Shown here: positions 41,864 through 53,775 of the stretch, one piece after another
Layout of the letters: each line of letters starts with the position of its first letter
Position numbering within the stretch: position 1 is the first letter of the stretch
DNA from: Adiantum capillus-veneris
Taxonomy: Eukaryota > Streptophyta > Polypodiopsida > Polypodiales > Pteridaceae
Assembly (NCBI GenBank): GCA_014529385.2
Contig: CM043942.1
Location: forward strand, 25,112,469 to 25,176,468
DNA length: 64,000 nucleotides
Direction: 5' to 3'
The notes under the pieces: generated by a model
The model's input: only the letters and a program-made list of their open reading frames with translations
What the model was told of the DNA's origin: nothing
Database searches by the model: none
Position numbers and translations under genes: made by a program

Positions 41864-44050
41864 TAATAACCACTTATGTAATTTGGTTGTCCGACAGAAT
41901 CCTCAAAAGTATTGGATGCTAGAAGTTTTAAAAGAATTGAAAGGGTGGAACATAAGGAACCTTTTTAACAGTGAAAACATGTACATCCACAAAGTTCGTT
42001 AATAGGTTTAAGCTTTGCGCTTCAATGCATTTTCTTGTCTTGGATTTAACCACCATTTAGTACTTGTTTAAAACTAGCTAAATGTTCATAGGATCTTTGT
42101 TTTCACTATATTGATTGATCCATTTCTAGAAATTTGCGAGTCCAACTTTCCTTGAGCTTACTTCTGCTTGTCTATGAAATCAACTATTGGTCCCATCACT
42201 TCCAAGACTTGTAATAAAGTTCTATTCCAGTGTGAACCACTTGGATCTTTGTTAGCCTAATTTCCACCCATTTTTCTCAACTTGGAGGTGTGTAGACTCC
42301 CATTATTCTAGTCCTTGGGAATGAAGTCCTCACTCTCATCCATTCTTCATGTTATTTTGCGTACACCCCATTTTCATTGTTCATACTCCCAAAGGAAGCA
42401 TGTGATGGATGAGGTTTGGCTTTTTTTAGGTTAGGCATTCATCACTTGACGCAATGATCCTTGTAAGTTTTTATCTCAATTTTGCCTTCACTCATCGTAT
42501 TGAACCCGTTGTTGTATTAAAGATAGATGTCATATCTAGGAAACAAACTTGCTTCATCTTGTTTGAAGATGTATAAGATCTCATGGTCTTTGTATTGTGT
42601 CTTGCATTTAAACTCCATAGAGGTTCTATTGATGAAGCCCCATTTTCCCAGTGTTAAACTCCCAAGTTCTCATCATCAATCTTCATACTCTTAGCAACAT
42701 TTACTGCAAAAAGATAAATCCTCTAAACGCATAGGAGGTGGATTTTGAAGGATTTTCTCTATTTGGTTCTATTGTACAATTGTCTATCCCCAAATATTTA
42801 CATTAACGAGATCCTTCACTTTGAGAAATCTTCTTCCCTTAGGGTCCAAGGAATAACTCCATTGTCTCCATGTCAATAGTTGTGGTTCGAACGATGTTTC
42901 ATGGTCATATATCCTAACCACATACTTGTCCTCAAGGTGTATGTAGATACGAGATCCATGCTCATTCTTCATGCAAAAAAATAGGCCACTCAAGTATTTA
43001 AGAGTGGTTCCAATTTAAACATTGGTCTAGTGTGGTGAGAGGCCATGTCTAAACTAGTGTCAGCTACTTCCTCACATATGATGAATATCTTTTCCTTTGA
43101 TTAACACTTTCTTTAGTTGAAGCAAAAGTTTCAAATTGATGCCAAAATTCTTAGAAACCTACGCGACTCAAGGTTCTTTAAGTTTTCAAGGTTGTGACCT
43201 ATGTAAAATTGTGTATATCCTATGTGTTCAAAGACTATTTCTCAAACTCCTTATCTATGAAATTTTGACAAATAAAATACACCATTTTTCTATTCAATTT
43301 GTAATTTTTCTCAATATTCCATTTTAAGGTAGCCCTATATATCTGACCATGTGAGAAAAAATGAGATTTAATAACCCTTTAACTGCACTCATGTGATAGT
43401 CACACAATTATTAAGTGACCGTAGAGTAAAATTAATCTATGCATAGCCTATTTTTGGCAAGAAAACTCCCCATTTAAAGCTTGAAATCAACAATAAAGTC
43501 CGAAGTACCCTTGAAGCTTGTTTTGCCCATATCTTGGTCTCTGGTGGTGCTTTTCTCACAAACTTTAAAAAAAATGCAAAACAAATTTCTAGATGATCTT
43601 CCTTTTTAAGCTAACATACCTCCCCTTCATTTTCAAGCATGTGAGTTGAACATTAAGAGGGTAGGAATCACTCTAGGAACCAATAACCTAGGTATCCAAA
43701 GGTAAATTGAAATTAAATGGTTTAAAAGTGGTTCAATATGTCACAGAGGGAATGCTACTATATGGTTCAAAAATTGAGCAAGTTTAATGTTACAAGATTG
43801 GGCACCCTCCTATTGTATGTGGTTAACTGCAATTGAGATAGCTGGCTTAATGGTTAATTATGTGCTATCCATTTAATTTTACTAATAGTGAGTTGGGAAC
43901 GATTTTTAGATTGGAATTTAGGGAGTTGAAAAGGAGGCGTCGACAAATAATAGCCCTCTTGGTCATTTTACCTTTGCAAAGTATTTCAAAAATTTTATTC
44001 AATAAGCCACTACGGTTGCTTGTAAATATCTCTAGTGAGAACTCACCCTT
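41864..44050. other. Sequence without recognised genes
   Basis: AT-rich, stops in all frames. The minus frame 42993-42784 (SRIYIHLEDKYVVRIYDHET) is open but unrecognised. Nothing else supported. Confidence 0.4.
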
Positions 44051-44493
44051 AGGGGACATGCAATAGGTGATGTGCTCCTAAAGTGGACTAGTTGTAAAAG
44101 ATGGGCCTCCAATTTTGGCATCCAAAAACTCAAATAATAAATTAAATACCAAACTCCACAAGAAGGGGTGTCAAGGAGTTTGGGGCTATGATTTTAAGCC
44201 TTTCTTGTGTAGATGTTCTCAAATTTTCCCTTTCCCCTCTCTTAAGCTATGTCTTGGGCAATGGAGTTTTTCTACGTCATATTCTTGTGTAAGAGTGTGT
44301 AAGACTTTGTCCCCTTCCTTCCCCTTCCTTCTTTTCTCTGTATACTAATATGTGTAGATATGTCAACATCTCCATCCTTTATTTTTGTGTCAACATCTTC
44401 CCCTTCCATCTCTATGTTCCCTTCTCCATCAAGGCAAGTTCAAAGCTGAATTTCATGGCCAAGGGTGGAAGCCCCCACCCTTGCTCCCAACAA

Positions 44494-44509
44494 TGGTATC
44501 AGAGTGAGG
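44494..44509 (+). other. Initiator-Met-type primer-binding site, relic of a copia element
   Basis: TGGTATCAGAGTGAGG follows CTCCCAACAA, i.e. an LTR-like CAACA end plus one base. This matches the TGGTATCAGAGC primer sites of plant Ty1/copia elements. An LTR may lie to the left (from about 44050) but no second copy and no coding region was found, so it is a relic. Confidence 0.55.
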
Positions 44510-46599
44510 TGGTTTGACAGAATAGCAACTGAATTCAAATTTTAAGGAGAAAATTACAAATTTGTTGCACCAAGTTTGCAAAATCAAGGCTTACATGATG
44601 ATTAATTGGTAAATCGGCTAGTTATTTCCACTTATCGATGATTGAGATTCGATATGACAAGTTTAATTTCAATCTGCTACCTAACTCTTGTAGATTATGA
44701 AGGTGGAATAGTGAGAGTTGAAGAAGCAAGAGATTTTGGATTGGGCAATGAGGTTGAAAATATTAACCGGTAATTAATTTAATTAATTAGAAAAGTTTGC
44801 TTATCTATAGTCAAAACCAGGCATGTGCAACACTTGATTCAAATAAATTGCTAAAAAAATGTGGCTTGTGAAAAGAAAGTGTGAGGGTTTGTGAAGAAAG
44901 ATTTGAGAAGACATTAAATTTTGAAGAAATTGAATTACAAAAAAAATCGATGGTTTGGGCTCAACCTTGGAGAGCTTAGAAGGAGTTAAAAAGAAGCGGT
45001 CTAGGTTAAAGTGAAGAAAAGCCAGGGATAAAGATTGCATTGGCAATCAATTGAGGAGAAGTATCATGGATAATCTTTGTAGCTACTGATTCAATAGTGG
45101 AATCGATGTGGCTTAAGAGGAACTTGACAACAATCAATCACTCTCAAATTCTCAACCAATTGTGTGATCACCCCCTTACATCCTCCAAACCAAGTATGTC
45201 GAGTGCCGTCAAATTTTGCAAAAACTAAGCGCCGTAGGAATTGGAGCCTTTCTTCCTCCTTGCACATTGACCAAAACGGCCTATACCAGATCCTAGCTCC
45301 TGATCTCTAGCACTCATGGCATCGCCCTCTGCCTGTCTGCTTGCAACCTCCTACTTCAATAGTGTTCACAAAATTTTAATTAAAAATTGTGGTTTAGTTA
45401 AGTTACCTATTCGATCGGTCGCCCAATTTGCATGCCAACTTTGGCCGCCATTCAATTTCAACCTTGTGCTAAGGGTGCAATCACCCCTCTTATCCAACCT
45501 ATTGGCCAAATGCAAGAAAATAAAGCCTTGGCTGCCCCTTCGTTTTTGAAGACTTTAAGTCTACTGTCACCCCCCCTTGAATTCATGTGGTCAATATGCG
45601 GTTTTAATTTCAGAAATGTCAATTAAGGAAAAAGTGAAAAGGAGAAACTCCCCCCCAAAATAGAGAAAAAATGGTGTAATTTTTTTATTAAAAAACTTAA
45701 TTTTCTAAAATTTCCTCTTGGCAAATTCAAGAAAAGGAAATTTGCATGTTTGGAAAAATTAATTTTTTGAACATTTCCCTATAACCTTTTCCCATCGTAC
45801 AACATATGCAGAAAATGACTTCCACTGTCGTTTCGAAACTATCTTGGCCCTCCAATTCTAAGGGCGCATAAGTCATTGACTGCCCATTTTCAAACCTTAT
45901 GTCTAGCTTAAAAATCTCAAAATATATCCACTTTTTCTTAACCACCCAATCTTAAACACTCTCGATCGCCCACTCTCTCTTGTTTGGCTGCCCAACAAAG
46001 ACTTTATATTTGGTTTAAGAATTCTAAAGCCATTCACTTACAAGTTTTGACTAGACACCCACAAACTCCTTCAATTGCCCACCTTGGTAATTCAAAAGTG
46101 TGGCTTAACTTAACCAACTAGTCGGCCGATCACCCACTGCATGCCAAACTTACTTGGCCACCCATCATCATCATCAACAACTTTGGTCGCCTACCATTGG
46201 TTATTGATGTCCACTCTTATTACTATTGACCACCCAATCCCCACTACTAATACCCGTGGCCATCCATCAATTTTAAACCAATTCCTACCCATCATTTTAA
46301 CCAAATCTCCTTGACCACCCATCCTTGCTACTTCTTGACAATTGAGAAATTGGTTAACTACCCATGGTCCCTAGGCCATGCTCTCAATAGCTGCTCGACT
46401 ACCAGTCAAAGGGAAATACAAATATAGCTTTTAGGTTCCTTTGAACCTGGATCTTCCAAAACCTTGCAGGAAATCCCTACAACTTTGAGAAACTTTTCAC
46501 CAAAAGATGATCTTATACATGAACAATTCTCACGAGGAGTTTAATTCAAAAAATAATAATTCTTGTAAGTAGAAGTGAACAACAATCAGCTAATATGAA
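44510..46599. other. Sequence without recognised genes
   Basis: AT-rich; imperfect repeats of CC-ACCCA wording from 45950 to 46350. If a copia interior followed the primer site at 44494, it is not recognisable here. Confidence 0.4.
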
Positions 46600-46604
46600 C
46601 TTTC

Positions 46605-46795
46605 TGAAGGAGTACAAGCGGAAGTGCGACGCGAGAGAGAGTGCGAGAAGAAGAGCACGACGATATGGTGAACTCGCTCTACTGTAATGTGTAGAGCATA
46701 GTGAGTTCTTATTAGGTTTTAACAAAAGAATATGTGTACATACCTGCGGCCCGCCCACTTACCTGGGCGACCACATTGGGCTTTATATCCCAACA
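46605..46795 (-). repeat. 3' LTR of the copia element
   Basis: Minus strand starts TGTTGGGATATAAAGCCC and ends CTCCTTCA. The left CTTTC duplication abuts it. Confidence 0.95.
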
Positions 46796-46806
46796 ACCTC
46801 CCACTT
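46796..46806 (-). other. Polypurine tract of the copia element
   Basis: AAGTGGGAGGT immediately before the LTR start on the minus strand, the usual copia wording. Confidence 0.85.
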
Positions 46807-46884
46807 AAAGTCCAATGTGGTACTTTAAGTGTGAGAGAAGCTACTATACAAGCTAATATACAAGAGATGTAGAGAAGTGATGTA

Positions 46885-48756
46885 CTACCCTACACCTAAC
46901 TGCTTGCGAAAATGCGCAAAGCTCTCTAAGGGAAGTCCTTTTGTAAGTAGATCAATAGGATTTTTTGTGGTGTGAACTTTGACAAGCTGAATTTGCTTAT
47001 CCTCGAGCATTTCCCTGATGAAATGATACTTCACATCCACATGCTTTGTCTTTGAGTGATAAACTAGATTGTGAGCCAATTGTATAGCACTCTGACTATC
47101 ACAATATAACACAGGCATCTCTTCTTTGATTCCCAAATCTGTTACTAGTCGATTAAGCCAAATTGACTCTTTGCATGCCTCTGATGCTGCAACATATTCA
47201 GCCTCTGTAGTAGACCGAGTAACACAATCTTGTAATCTAGAACGCCATGATATTGCTCCACCAGCCAATGTAAAGACATACCCTGACGTAGACCTTCGGT
47301 TGTCTAAGTCACCTGCATAATCTAAGTCTGTAAAACCCTTTACACTTAGCTCCTGACTCCCATAGAATATACTCATACTCTTTGTAGCTTTCAGGTATCT
47401 CAATATTCCTTTCACTGCCTCCCAATGTTTCTTGCCTGTGTTTGACATGTATCGACTTACTACTCCCACTGCAAATGCAATGTCTGGGCGAGTAGCAATC
47501 ATTGCATACATCAAACTACCCACTGCAAACGCATATGGAATCTTATCCATTTTAGCTTGTTCCTCCTCAGACATAGGACAATCTTGTTTGCTAAGTTTCA
47601 CATATGGTGGCAATGGAACACTCAATGCCTTTCCCTTCTCCATATTAAAACGTTGAAAAACCTTGTCAATATACTCTGTTTGAGATAACCAAATCAACTT
47701 CTTTGATCTGTCTCTCTCAATGCGCATACCAAGTATATGACTTGCCTCACCCATGTCTTTCATGTCAAACGATTTTTCCATCTTTGACTTCAAAGCTGAA
47801 ATTTCTTCCAAGTGCTTGCCAGCAATCAACATGTCATCCACATACAAAATAAGGATCAACCAACTGCCATCCTTAGCCTTCTTTGTATATAGACAGTGAT
47901 CGAACTCACTACGTTTGTAGCCTTGAGAAATCATAAACTTGTGGAACTTATGGTACCATGCCCTCGGTGATTGTTTTAAGCCATAAAGACTCTTTAACAA
48001 CTGGCATACCAAATCTTCCTTGCCTTTCTCAACAAACCCTTCTGGCTGCTGCATGTAAATTTCCACATCTAAATCACCATGCAAGAACGCTGTCTTGACA
48101 TCCATTTGGTGCAACACCAAATATAATATGGCAACCAATGCAAGAAAGCATCTCAATGTAGTCATCTTGACCACCGGAGAGAAGACTTCATCAAAGTCAA
48201 TGCCTTGTTCTTGCTTAAAGCCCTTGGCAACAAGCCTTGCTTTGTACTTTGGCTGACTATCGTGAGCGGTGATCTTATACCTGTAAACCCATTTACAAGG
48301 TAGAACCTGTTTGCCCTGTGGTAATTTAACTAGCTTCCATGTCTGGTTTTTATGCAGAGCTGTCATCTCTGATTGCATCGCCAATTGCCAATTCCCGGAG
48401 TCCTTCATTTGCACTACTTCCTTGTAACATGAAGGCTCATTGCAATCAGTCAGCATGACATAGTTCATAGATGGAACAAACCGATCAGGAGGTCGCGGGA
48501 TACGTCCAGATCTACGCAAAATAGGTGGCTCAGACAACCTGTGGTTCCAATCTATCCTGTCCTTGCTCCTCTTGAGCCCTGACATTTTGTCTTGCACGTG
48601 CAGGTCCATCTTCTTGGAAGACAACTCTTCTAATCTCCTCAACCCTCTCTGGTTTAGAATGATATTTGGATTCATTAAAGTGAACATCATTGCTGCGGAT
48701 AATCTTTCTGGATTCGGGATCCCCAAGTCTGTACCCCATCTCACCAGAATTACCAT
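46885..48756 (-). CDS. Copia reverse transcriptase and RNase H
   Basis: One open minus frame of 623 codons. RT begins near residue 130 (NQTWKLVKLPQGKQVLPCKW) and holds YKARLVAKGFKQEQGIDFDE, QMDVKTAFLHGDLDVEIYMQ, the catalytic ILYVDDMLIAG and the thumb. RNase H follows with VKGFTDLDYAGDLDNRRSTS, TEAEYVAASEACKE, LYCDSQSAIQLA and TKHVDVKYHFIRE, all active-site acids in place (the first is D-L-D, normally D-A/S-D). The frame joins the integrase frame by a shift near 48550, so the first ~60 residues here are out-of-frame integrase sequence. The domain would synthesise element cDNA in virus-like particles. No damage inside RT-RNase H. Confidence 0.95.
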   Translation of the reverse strand: MVILVRWGTDLGIPNPERLSAAMMFTLMNPNIILNQRGLRRLEELSSKKMDLHVQDKMSGLKRSKDRIDWNHRLSEPPILRRSGRIPRPPDRFVPSMNYVMLTDCNEPSCYKEVVQMKDSGNWQLAMQSEMTALHKNQTWKLVKLPQGKQVLPCKWVYRYKITAHDSQPKYKARLVAKGFKQEQGIDFDEVFSPVVKMTTLRCFLALVAILYLVLHQMDVKTAFLHGDLDVEIYMQQPEGFVEKGKEDLVCQLLKSLYGLKQSPRAWYHKFHKFMISQGYKRSEFDHCLYTKKAKDGSWLILILYVDDMLIAGKHLEEISALKSKMEKSFDMKDMGEASHILGMRIERDRSKKLIWLSQTEYIDKVFQRFNMEKGKALSVPLPPYVKLSKQDCPMSEEEQAKMDKIPYAFAVGSLMYAMIATRPDIAFAVGVVSRYMSNTGKKHWEAVKGILRYLKATKSMSIFYGSQELSVKGFTDLDYAGDLDNRRSTSGYVFTLAGGAISWRSRLQDCVTRSTTEAEYVAASEACKESIWLNRLVTDLGIKEEMPVLYCDSQSAIQLAHNLVYHSKTKHVDVKYHFIREMLEDKQIQLVKVHTTKNPIDLLTKGLPLESFAHFRKQLGVG

Positions 48757-49354
48757 AGCCTAGAAAGATGCACTTTCTACTCTTTGGCTCAAGTTTGTTC
48801 CTAAATTCCTTTGGAACGTGAGTATATGCCTCACAGCCAAAGACTCTGAGATGCTTGTATGAGGGCATTTTGCCTGACCATACCATCTCTGGCACTGAAT
48901 CCTTCTGCAAAACCTTGCTAGGAGATCTATTTATGAGATGAACAGCTGTTGATACAGCTTCAGCCCAAAACCCATTTGGCAGCTGTGCATTAGACAACAT
49001 ACTTCTGACCTTCTCTTGTATGGTCCTATTCATCCTCTCAGCAACACCATTTTGAGGAGGATTGTAAGGAGCAGTAAGTTCACGTTTTATACCTTTTGAC
49101 TCACAAAAGTCCTGAAAGGCCTTTGAAACATACTCTCCACCATTGTCAGTGCGTAAGCATTTGAGCTTCTTGCCACTCTGATTCTCCACAAGTGTCACAA
49201 ACGTTTTGAAAACACTAAACGCTTCATCCTTGTGCTTGAGAAAGTAAACCCATACTTTCCTCGAGTAATCATCTATGAATGTCATAAAGTAAGAAGCTCC
49301 CCCTAGAGATAGGTTAGGCATAGGTCCACACAAATCACTATGAACAAGTGCCAA
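48530..49354 (-). pseudogene. Copia integrase core
   Basis: Open frame of 274 codons with the catalytic D (ALVHSDLCGP), D (KCLRTDNGGEYVS) and E (NPPQNGVAERMNRTIQEKVR) all present, then WAEAVSTAVHLINRSPSKVL and the C-terminal GKMPSYKHLRVFGCEAYTHV ... KCIFLGY motif. It is separated from the upstream zinc region by a stop and a frameshift (49355-49390) and from RT by a shift near 48550. Confidence 0.93.
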
Positions 49355-49389
49355 CTGTGTATCTCTTCTACTGCTCTATGCTTATGTGG

Positions 49390-49809
49390 CTACTGTGTTT
49401 GCTTACCATATAGACAATGTTCACAGAATTCAAAATCATTAAACAAAAATCCAAGCAAATAACCAGAACGAGACAAGATTTCCATTCCCTTCTTGGACAT
49501 ATGTCCTAACCGGCTATGCCACAAAGAAACGTTCGGCTGCTCGGTCACATTGATTACATTTTTAGAGACATTTGATACATAAATCATGTAAAGTCCTCCA
49601 GAATTTACTCCATGTGCTACTGTCATAGAACCCTTGGATATCTTCCACATGTTCTGTCCAAAAGTGGTGACGTAGCCAGCATCATCAAGTAAACCTGTGC
49701 TGATCAAGCTCTTTGTAATTGTGGGAACATGTCTCACATTCTTCAGCGTGAAAGAAGAGCCATTCTGAAACTTCAATTGAACATCTCCAACACCTAAGAT
49801 CTCACATGT
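49390..49809 (-). pseudogene. Copia gag-pre-integrase and HHCC zinc region
   Basis: VQLKFQNGSSFTLKNVRHVP is the protease C-terminus; LWHSRLGHMSKKGMEILSRS and FEFCEHCLYGKQ form the HHCC zinc finger of integrase, all four ligands kept. A TAG at 49812-49810 separates it from the gag-protease frame in the same phase; in intact relatives an amino acid such as Gln, Lys or Arg would be expected there. Confidence 0.9.
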
Positions 49810-50856
49810 CTACCCATTGCCTAGCCGAACATGATCTTTAGTGGTCACATAAGAGGTAAACCACTCCTTGTTTGGAGACACATGAAGTGATGCCCCTGAG
49901 TCTATAATCCAGTCACTCTGTGCATTTCCATCAGATGCTGTAAGAAGAGCTGAGTCCATTGTATTCTTCAAGAAGTAGATGTCTCCTAACACTAGACTGT
50001 CATCCTTTGCAACAGTGTTTGTCACATTTATTTCTTGAATCTTCACTGAGGACTTGTTCTTCTCACCATGGTCTTCAGCTTTGTCTTTGCCTTTTTCTGC
50101 TTTCCATTCTCTACAGTCTCTTTTCATGTGACCCTTCTTGCCACAATGGTAGCATTCTATGTCACTCTTGCCTTTAGCACTGCGGGACTTTCTACGAGAT
50201 TGATTCCTCTTTCCACCTTTGTACTTTTCTTTGGTCCTTCCCTTGACAACTAAGGCTGTTCCTTTTCCTTTGTCCATTGTCTTTCTATTGGTTTCTTCAG
50301 TAAGCAGACTGCCTTCTACACCTGCTATGGTCAAACCATCTGGAGGTGCAGAATTACTCAAAGTTGTGCAAAAAGTGTCCCAACTTTCCGGCAATGTGAT
50401 CAACAGGAACATAGCTCTAACAGGTTCATCAAACTTGACACCTTGAGCTAACAACTGACTGTAGATGGTGTTGTATTCATTCAGATGATTAGACATAGGA
50501 GTCCCTTCTTTCATCTTCAAGTCAACAAGCTTCTTAAGCCAGTATACCTGTGAAGCTGCACTCTGCTTCTCATAAAGATCACTCAGCTTTGTCCATGCTT
50601 GATAAGCCGACATCTCGTCTGCTACATTGAAGTAAACGCTTTCTGCCAAAGTTAGCATAATGGTAGAAAGTGCCAATTCATCCATTTCGCTCCATTCATC
50701 TTCGTCCATATCTTCTGGTTTTATCCCCTTGAGCTTTATAGGTTTTATCTGCTTCTTTTGTACCAACACGTGCCAAATCTGCTTCTTCCACAATGGGAAA
50801 TTGGTTCCATCTAGCTTCTTGATATTGTAAAGAGCAGTGTCCTGTGATCCAGCCAT
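49810..50856 (-). CDS. Copia gag and protease start
   Basis: 348 codons from ATG 50856. Capsid part: NFPLWKKQIWHVLVQKKQIK, YQAWTKLSDLYEKQSAASQV, YWLKKLVDLKMKEGTPMSNH, then the typical LLITLPESWDTFCTTLSNSA. A Lys-rich region precedes one zinc knuckle, CYHCGKKGHMKRDC (about residue 233), complete. The frame ends with DWIIDSGASLHVSPNKEWFT, the copia protease active site D-S-G-A, and stops at TAG 49812. The protein would form the particle and start protease; the start fits position and homologues (MAGSQD...YNIKKLDGTNFPLW). Confidence 0.95.
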   Translation of the reverse strand: MAGSQDTALYNIKKLDGTNFPLWKKQIWHVLVQKKQIKPIKLKGIKPEDMDEDEWSEMDELALSTIMLTLAESVYFNVADEMSAYQAWTKLSDLYEKQSAASQVYWLKKLVDLKMKEGTPMSNHLNEYNTIYSQLLAQGVKFDEPVRAMFLLITLPESWDTFCTTLSNSAPPDGLTIAGVEGSLLTEETNRKTMDKGKGTALVVKGRTKEKYKGGKRNQSRRKSRSAKGKSDIECYHCGKKGHMKRDCREWKAEKGKDKAEDHGEKNKSSVKIQEINVTNTVAKDDSLVLGDIYFLKNTMDSALLTASDGNAQSDWIIDSGASLHVSPNKEWFTSYVTTKDHVRLGNG

Positions 50857-51880
50857 AACTACGCTTCACAGTAGTTTACTTTTATGGGAAAAATTCGGCA
50901 GAGTTTCCCCTGTAAACTATCCTCTGAACCAATATCAACCTGTCAAATGAACCAAGAAAGCTTTAGATTCTGCAGAAATTTTGGCAGAGTCTCCTTTGTA
51001 AAATGGCTCTGGTGTACTCAAAAACAGCTCAGAAAACCACTGTCTCTCTAACACTGTAAGGTGTGGGTAAACCTGTCCTGCACCTGTACTGTCTCTCACT
51101 GTCCTATCACTGTCCTGTAAGCATAGACTGTGACAATGCCTCAACGGCAGTAAAGCAAAGATGCAATCCCAACTGTCTAACTCACAGTCAATACATCCTA
51201 GCTGCCTATCTAAGGGTGCTCGAGGGATCGCTCCAAGACCGGTATCACCGAAAGGATCTCAACGTTCGAGAATCCCCCAGCTCAATAAAACCTCACTCGA
51301 CCCTCAACAAAGGCTGCAGTAAATCTGACAGTACATAGACTTCCCACAAAGTCATACATCCACAAATTTCCCACTGTATGTCGTAACCGCTGCGATGGTT
51401 GTTTGCTGCGTGACTCACATCCAGCAAACCCTCAGTAGACATACATCATCTCTGACAATACATCCCATGTGGAAGTACCTGCAATGTCAGGATGAAATCT
51501 GGAATATCAAGCAGCAAACACAAGCTACCTGATGAACTAGTGGATGTCGCCTCCAGTCTGTGTGTAGATGCACCCGTGTCGTATGTGACACGCCTCCAAG
51601 AACTGTGAGCCGTCCTTCGATGTTTAGACAACCACAAATCAGCACTCTGGGAGTGCCGATATCCTTAGCACCTGTAGTCGTAGGCCGAAACCCCAAATTT
51701 GCAGAGTCGGATCTGCACCCGCCGAGACCACGTAGTCGAAAATGGCCTGCGCGGAACTTTGTCAAAGCCGAACGGTGGCTGAGATGACCTCAAAATTGGG
51801 GCCGTGTCTTCGCCTGTCGAATCTCACTCCAATCTAAGCAGGTGACTCTAGCTACCTGCAAATGCTGCCCAGAACCTCGA
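50857..51880 (-). other. Copia leader between primer site and gag
   Basis: About 1 kb with GCAGAGTCTCC- and GTACTCAAAA-type wording, no open frame of note. Unusually long for a copia leader; a repeated TTTTGGCAGAGT/TTTACA unit is seen at 50885-50930 and 50965-51005. Confidence 0.5.
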
Positions 51881-51899
51881 TCTGAGCTTTGATACCAGT
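51881..51899 (-). other. Primer-binding site of the copia element
   Basis: Minus strand TGGTATCAAAGCTCAG, two bases after the 5' LTR end; it matches the initiator-Met tRNA primer site TGGTATCAGAGC with one mismatch. Confidence 0.88.
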
Positions 51900-52091
51900 T
51901 GAAGGAGTATGAGCGGAAGTGCGACGCGAGAGAGAGTGTGAGAAGAAGAGCACGACGATATGGTGAACTCGCTCTACTGTAATGTGTAGAGCATAGTGAG
52001 TTCTTATTAGGTTTTAAAAAAAGAATATGTGTACATACCTGGCGGCCCACCCACTTACCTGGGCGACCACGTTGGGCTTTATACCCCAACA
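51900..52091 (-). repeat. 5' LTR of the copia element
   Basis: Minus strand starts TGTTGGGGTATAAAGCCC, ends CTCCTTCA. TATA-like GTATAAAG near its start. CTTTC follows at 52092-52096. Confidence 0.95.
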
Positions 52092-52099
52092 CTTTCGAC

Positions 52100-53735
52100 T
52101 AGCTGAAGATTAAGTGTACAAAAACCTTCCTCAAACACGATGGATAATTATCATCAACCTTAATTGTTTCATAGACTGTAATTTTAAATTTTTGTTTGGG
52201 TCACAGTATGGATTACCCTGAAGATTTTCACATTTAATGATTTTAAATGACAAGAATCACTTTCATTTATTTTATATTACATATGAAAAATTTTCAGGTA
52301 ACTTATTCGGTTATAAGCAACTCACTACATCTAGTCTGAACATGATCGATCAAATTTTATCAAGAGACACACCAATGGGACATATCTTAACTACATGGTA
52401 TATAATGTGTCTGTCTTTACATATGATTGTTAAATTGGGTACGTCTCTCACTCTCTTTCTAACACTTTAGAACAAGATTATTTCATATTTATATTGTTAT
52501 ATTGTTTTATCATGTGTTTTCTTCCAATATGTTTTCGAGGCAATAATACCCATCATTGTATTATACTAAAGTGACTCTATTTCTAGTAGCTAGCTATGGT
52601 CACGTACTAGACCCTTGAAATCTACTTTGGATGCAAAAATTTCATAATTATGGAATAGAGGTTCATGAAAATGGAACACATCCATCATAGCTAAGCTACT
52701 TGTTAGCGGGTCGCCGTGATGAATGTCTGTACCATAGCTATCAGACACTAACATAATGTCAATACTCAAGGAAGTGATTGGGATGGGTCACAAAGACTCT
52801 TTGAGATCGTCAGTCTCAAGAAGTGAACCTTAACAAACAAATAAACCAACTCAACAAACCAACACTCAATGATTAGGGAAATCTGCCTATGTCCTTTCTC
52901 ATCGCTCTAGGTCATCATGTAATTTTGGCACTCGAACGGACTCAAAATGCAATAAAACTTTTGGAGGTGGTCTAGGAAACATAGAGGCACTATCCTACCA
53001 AGTCTAGTCACAATCCGACAAGGTATCAAAATCACGGTCCATCATGAAAAAGGTCCTAAAAATTACAATAGGTCAGTCCAAAAATGTTGCCCTATGGTCT
53101 AAGAACACTCTCCTATGGTCAAAATGACTAAAAACAGTGATTTAAGAACTCAAATCTACAATTAAGACTCACAGATCCGTAGTTTCAATCCACAACAAAA
53201 CTGACAATGCTTACGCTTAATTGAAAGAGCATGGAAAGAGGAACACAATGCAAGTTTCAAAACTGAAATCTGATTACCCACTCATTAGTTGTGATGATTA
53301 CAAGGAGCATCTTCGTAGCTTGAGCATACATTTTCAGATATCCCTTCTTCTATAAAGATAAGCCTTCTTTCACATTAAAGTTATTGACCTTTATACCTAG
53401 GGCATGGCCAATGGCTGGTTCACATAGACCTTTACAATTGTCATGAAAAAATTACAACTCAGGGAATTGGATGACAAAATTACAACTAAGGGAATTGACC
53501 TGCTACTTTTGAATCACGATTTATACAGAGTATCACTACACTAGATCCGCAAAACAAAAGACTGCAAATGTGGTGTCCGGCTAGGTACATGCGCGTTCGA
53601 CCAATCCTCAAACATTTCCCCCTTCCTAGCTCATGTTGTCCCTTGACATGACCTTGTGTAGTCTTGTCATAGGGTTGTCTTCAACTTTGTCTTCAAGGTT
53701 GGTCTTCATCTTGGGAAGTGCTTTGTTGTTGATGA
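52100..53735. other. Sequence without recognised genes
   Basis: AT-rich, no open frame with a domain. Tail of target sequence of the copia insertion. Confidence 0.4.
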
Positions 53736-53736
53736 C

Positions 53737-53737
<1 letters not shown>

Positions 53738-53772
<35 letters not shown>
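53738..53772. repeat. Poly-C homopolymer (35 C)
   Basis: Uninterrupted C run after GATGACA and before TCCCTGAG. Length probably approximate in the assembly. Confidence 0.95.

Positions 53773-53775
<3 letters not shown>

Larger units (their letters stand above)
46605..52091 (-). mobile_element. Ty1/copia element, structurally complete
   Basis: LTRs at 46605-46795 and 51900-52091 differ at about 8 of 192 positions. Both are flanked by CTTTC (46600-46604 and 52092-52096), a perfect 5-bp target duplication. On the minus strand the order is LTR, primer site, gag with zinc knuckle, protease, integrase, RT, RNase H, polypurine tract, LTR, as in Ty1/copia. Only two in-frame stops and two frameshifts were seen, and all catalytic motifs are kept. 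This is the youngest and best preserved autonomous-type element in the window. Confidence 0.96.

Noticed and set aside
50885-51340. Extra gene in the copia leader
   Set aside because: Plus-strand frame is short and antisense; the leader has no conserved domain.
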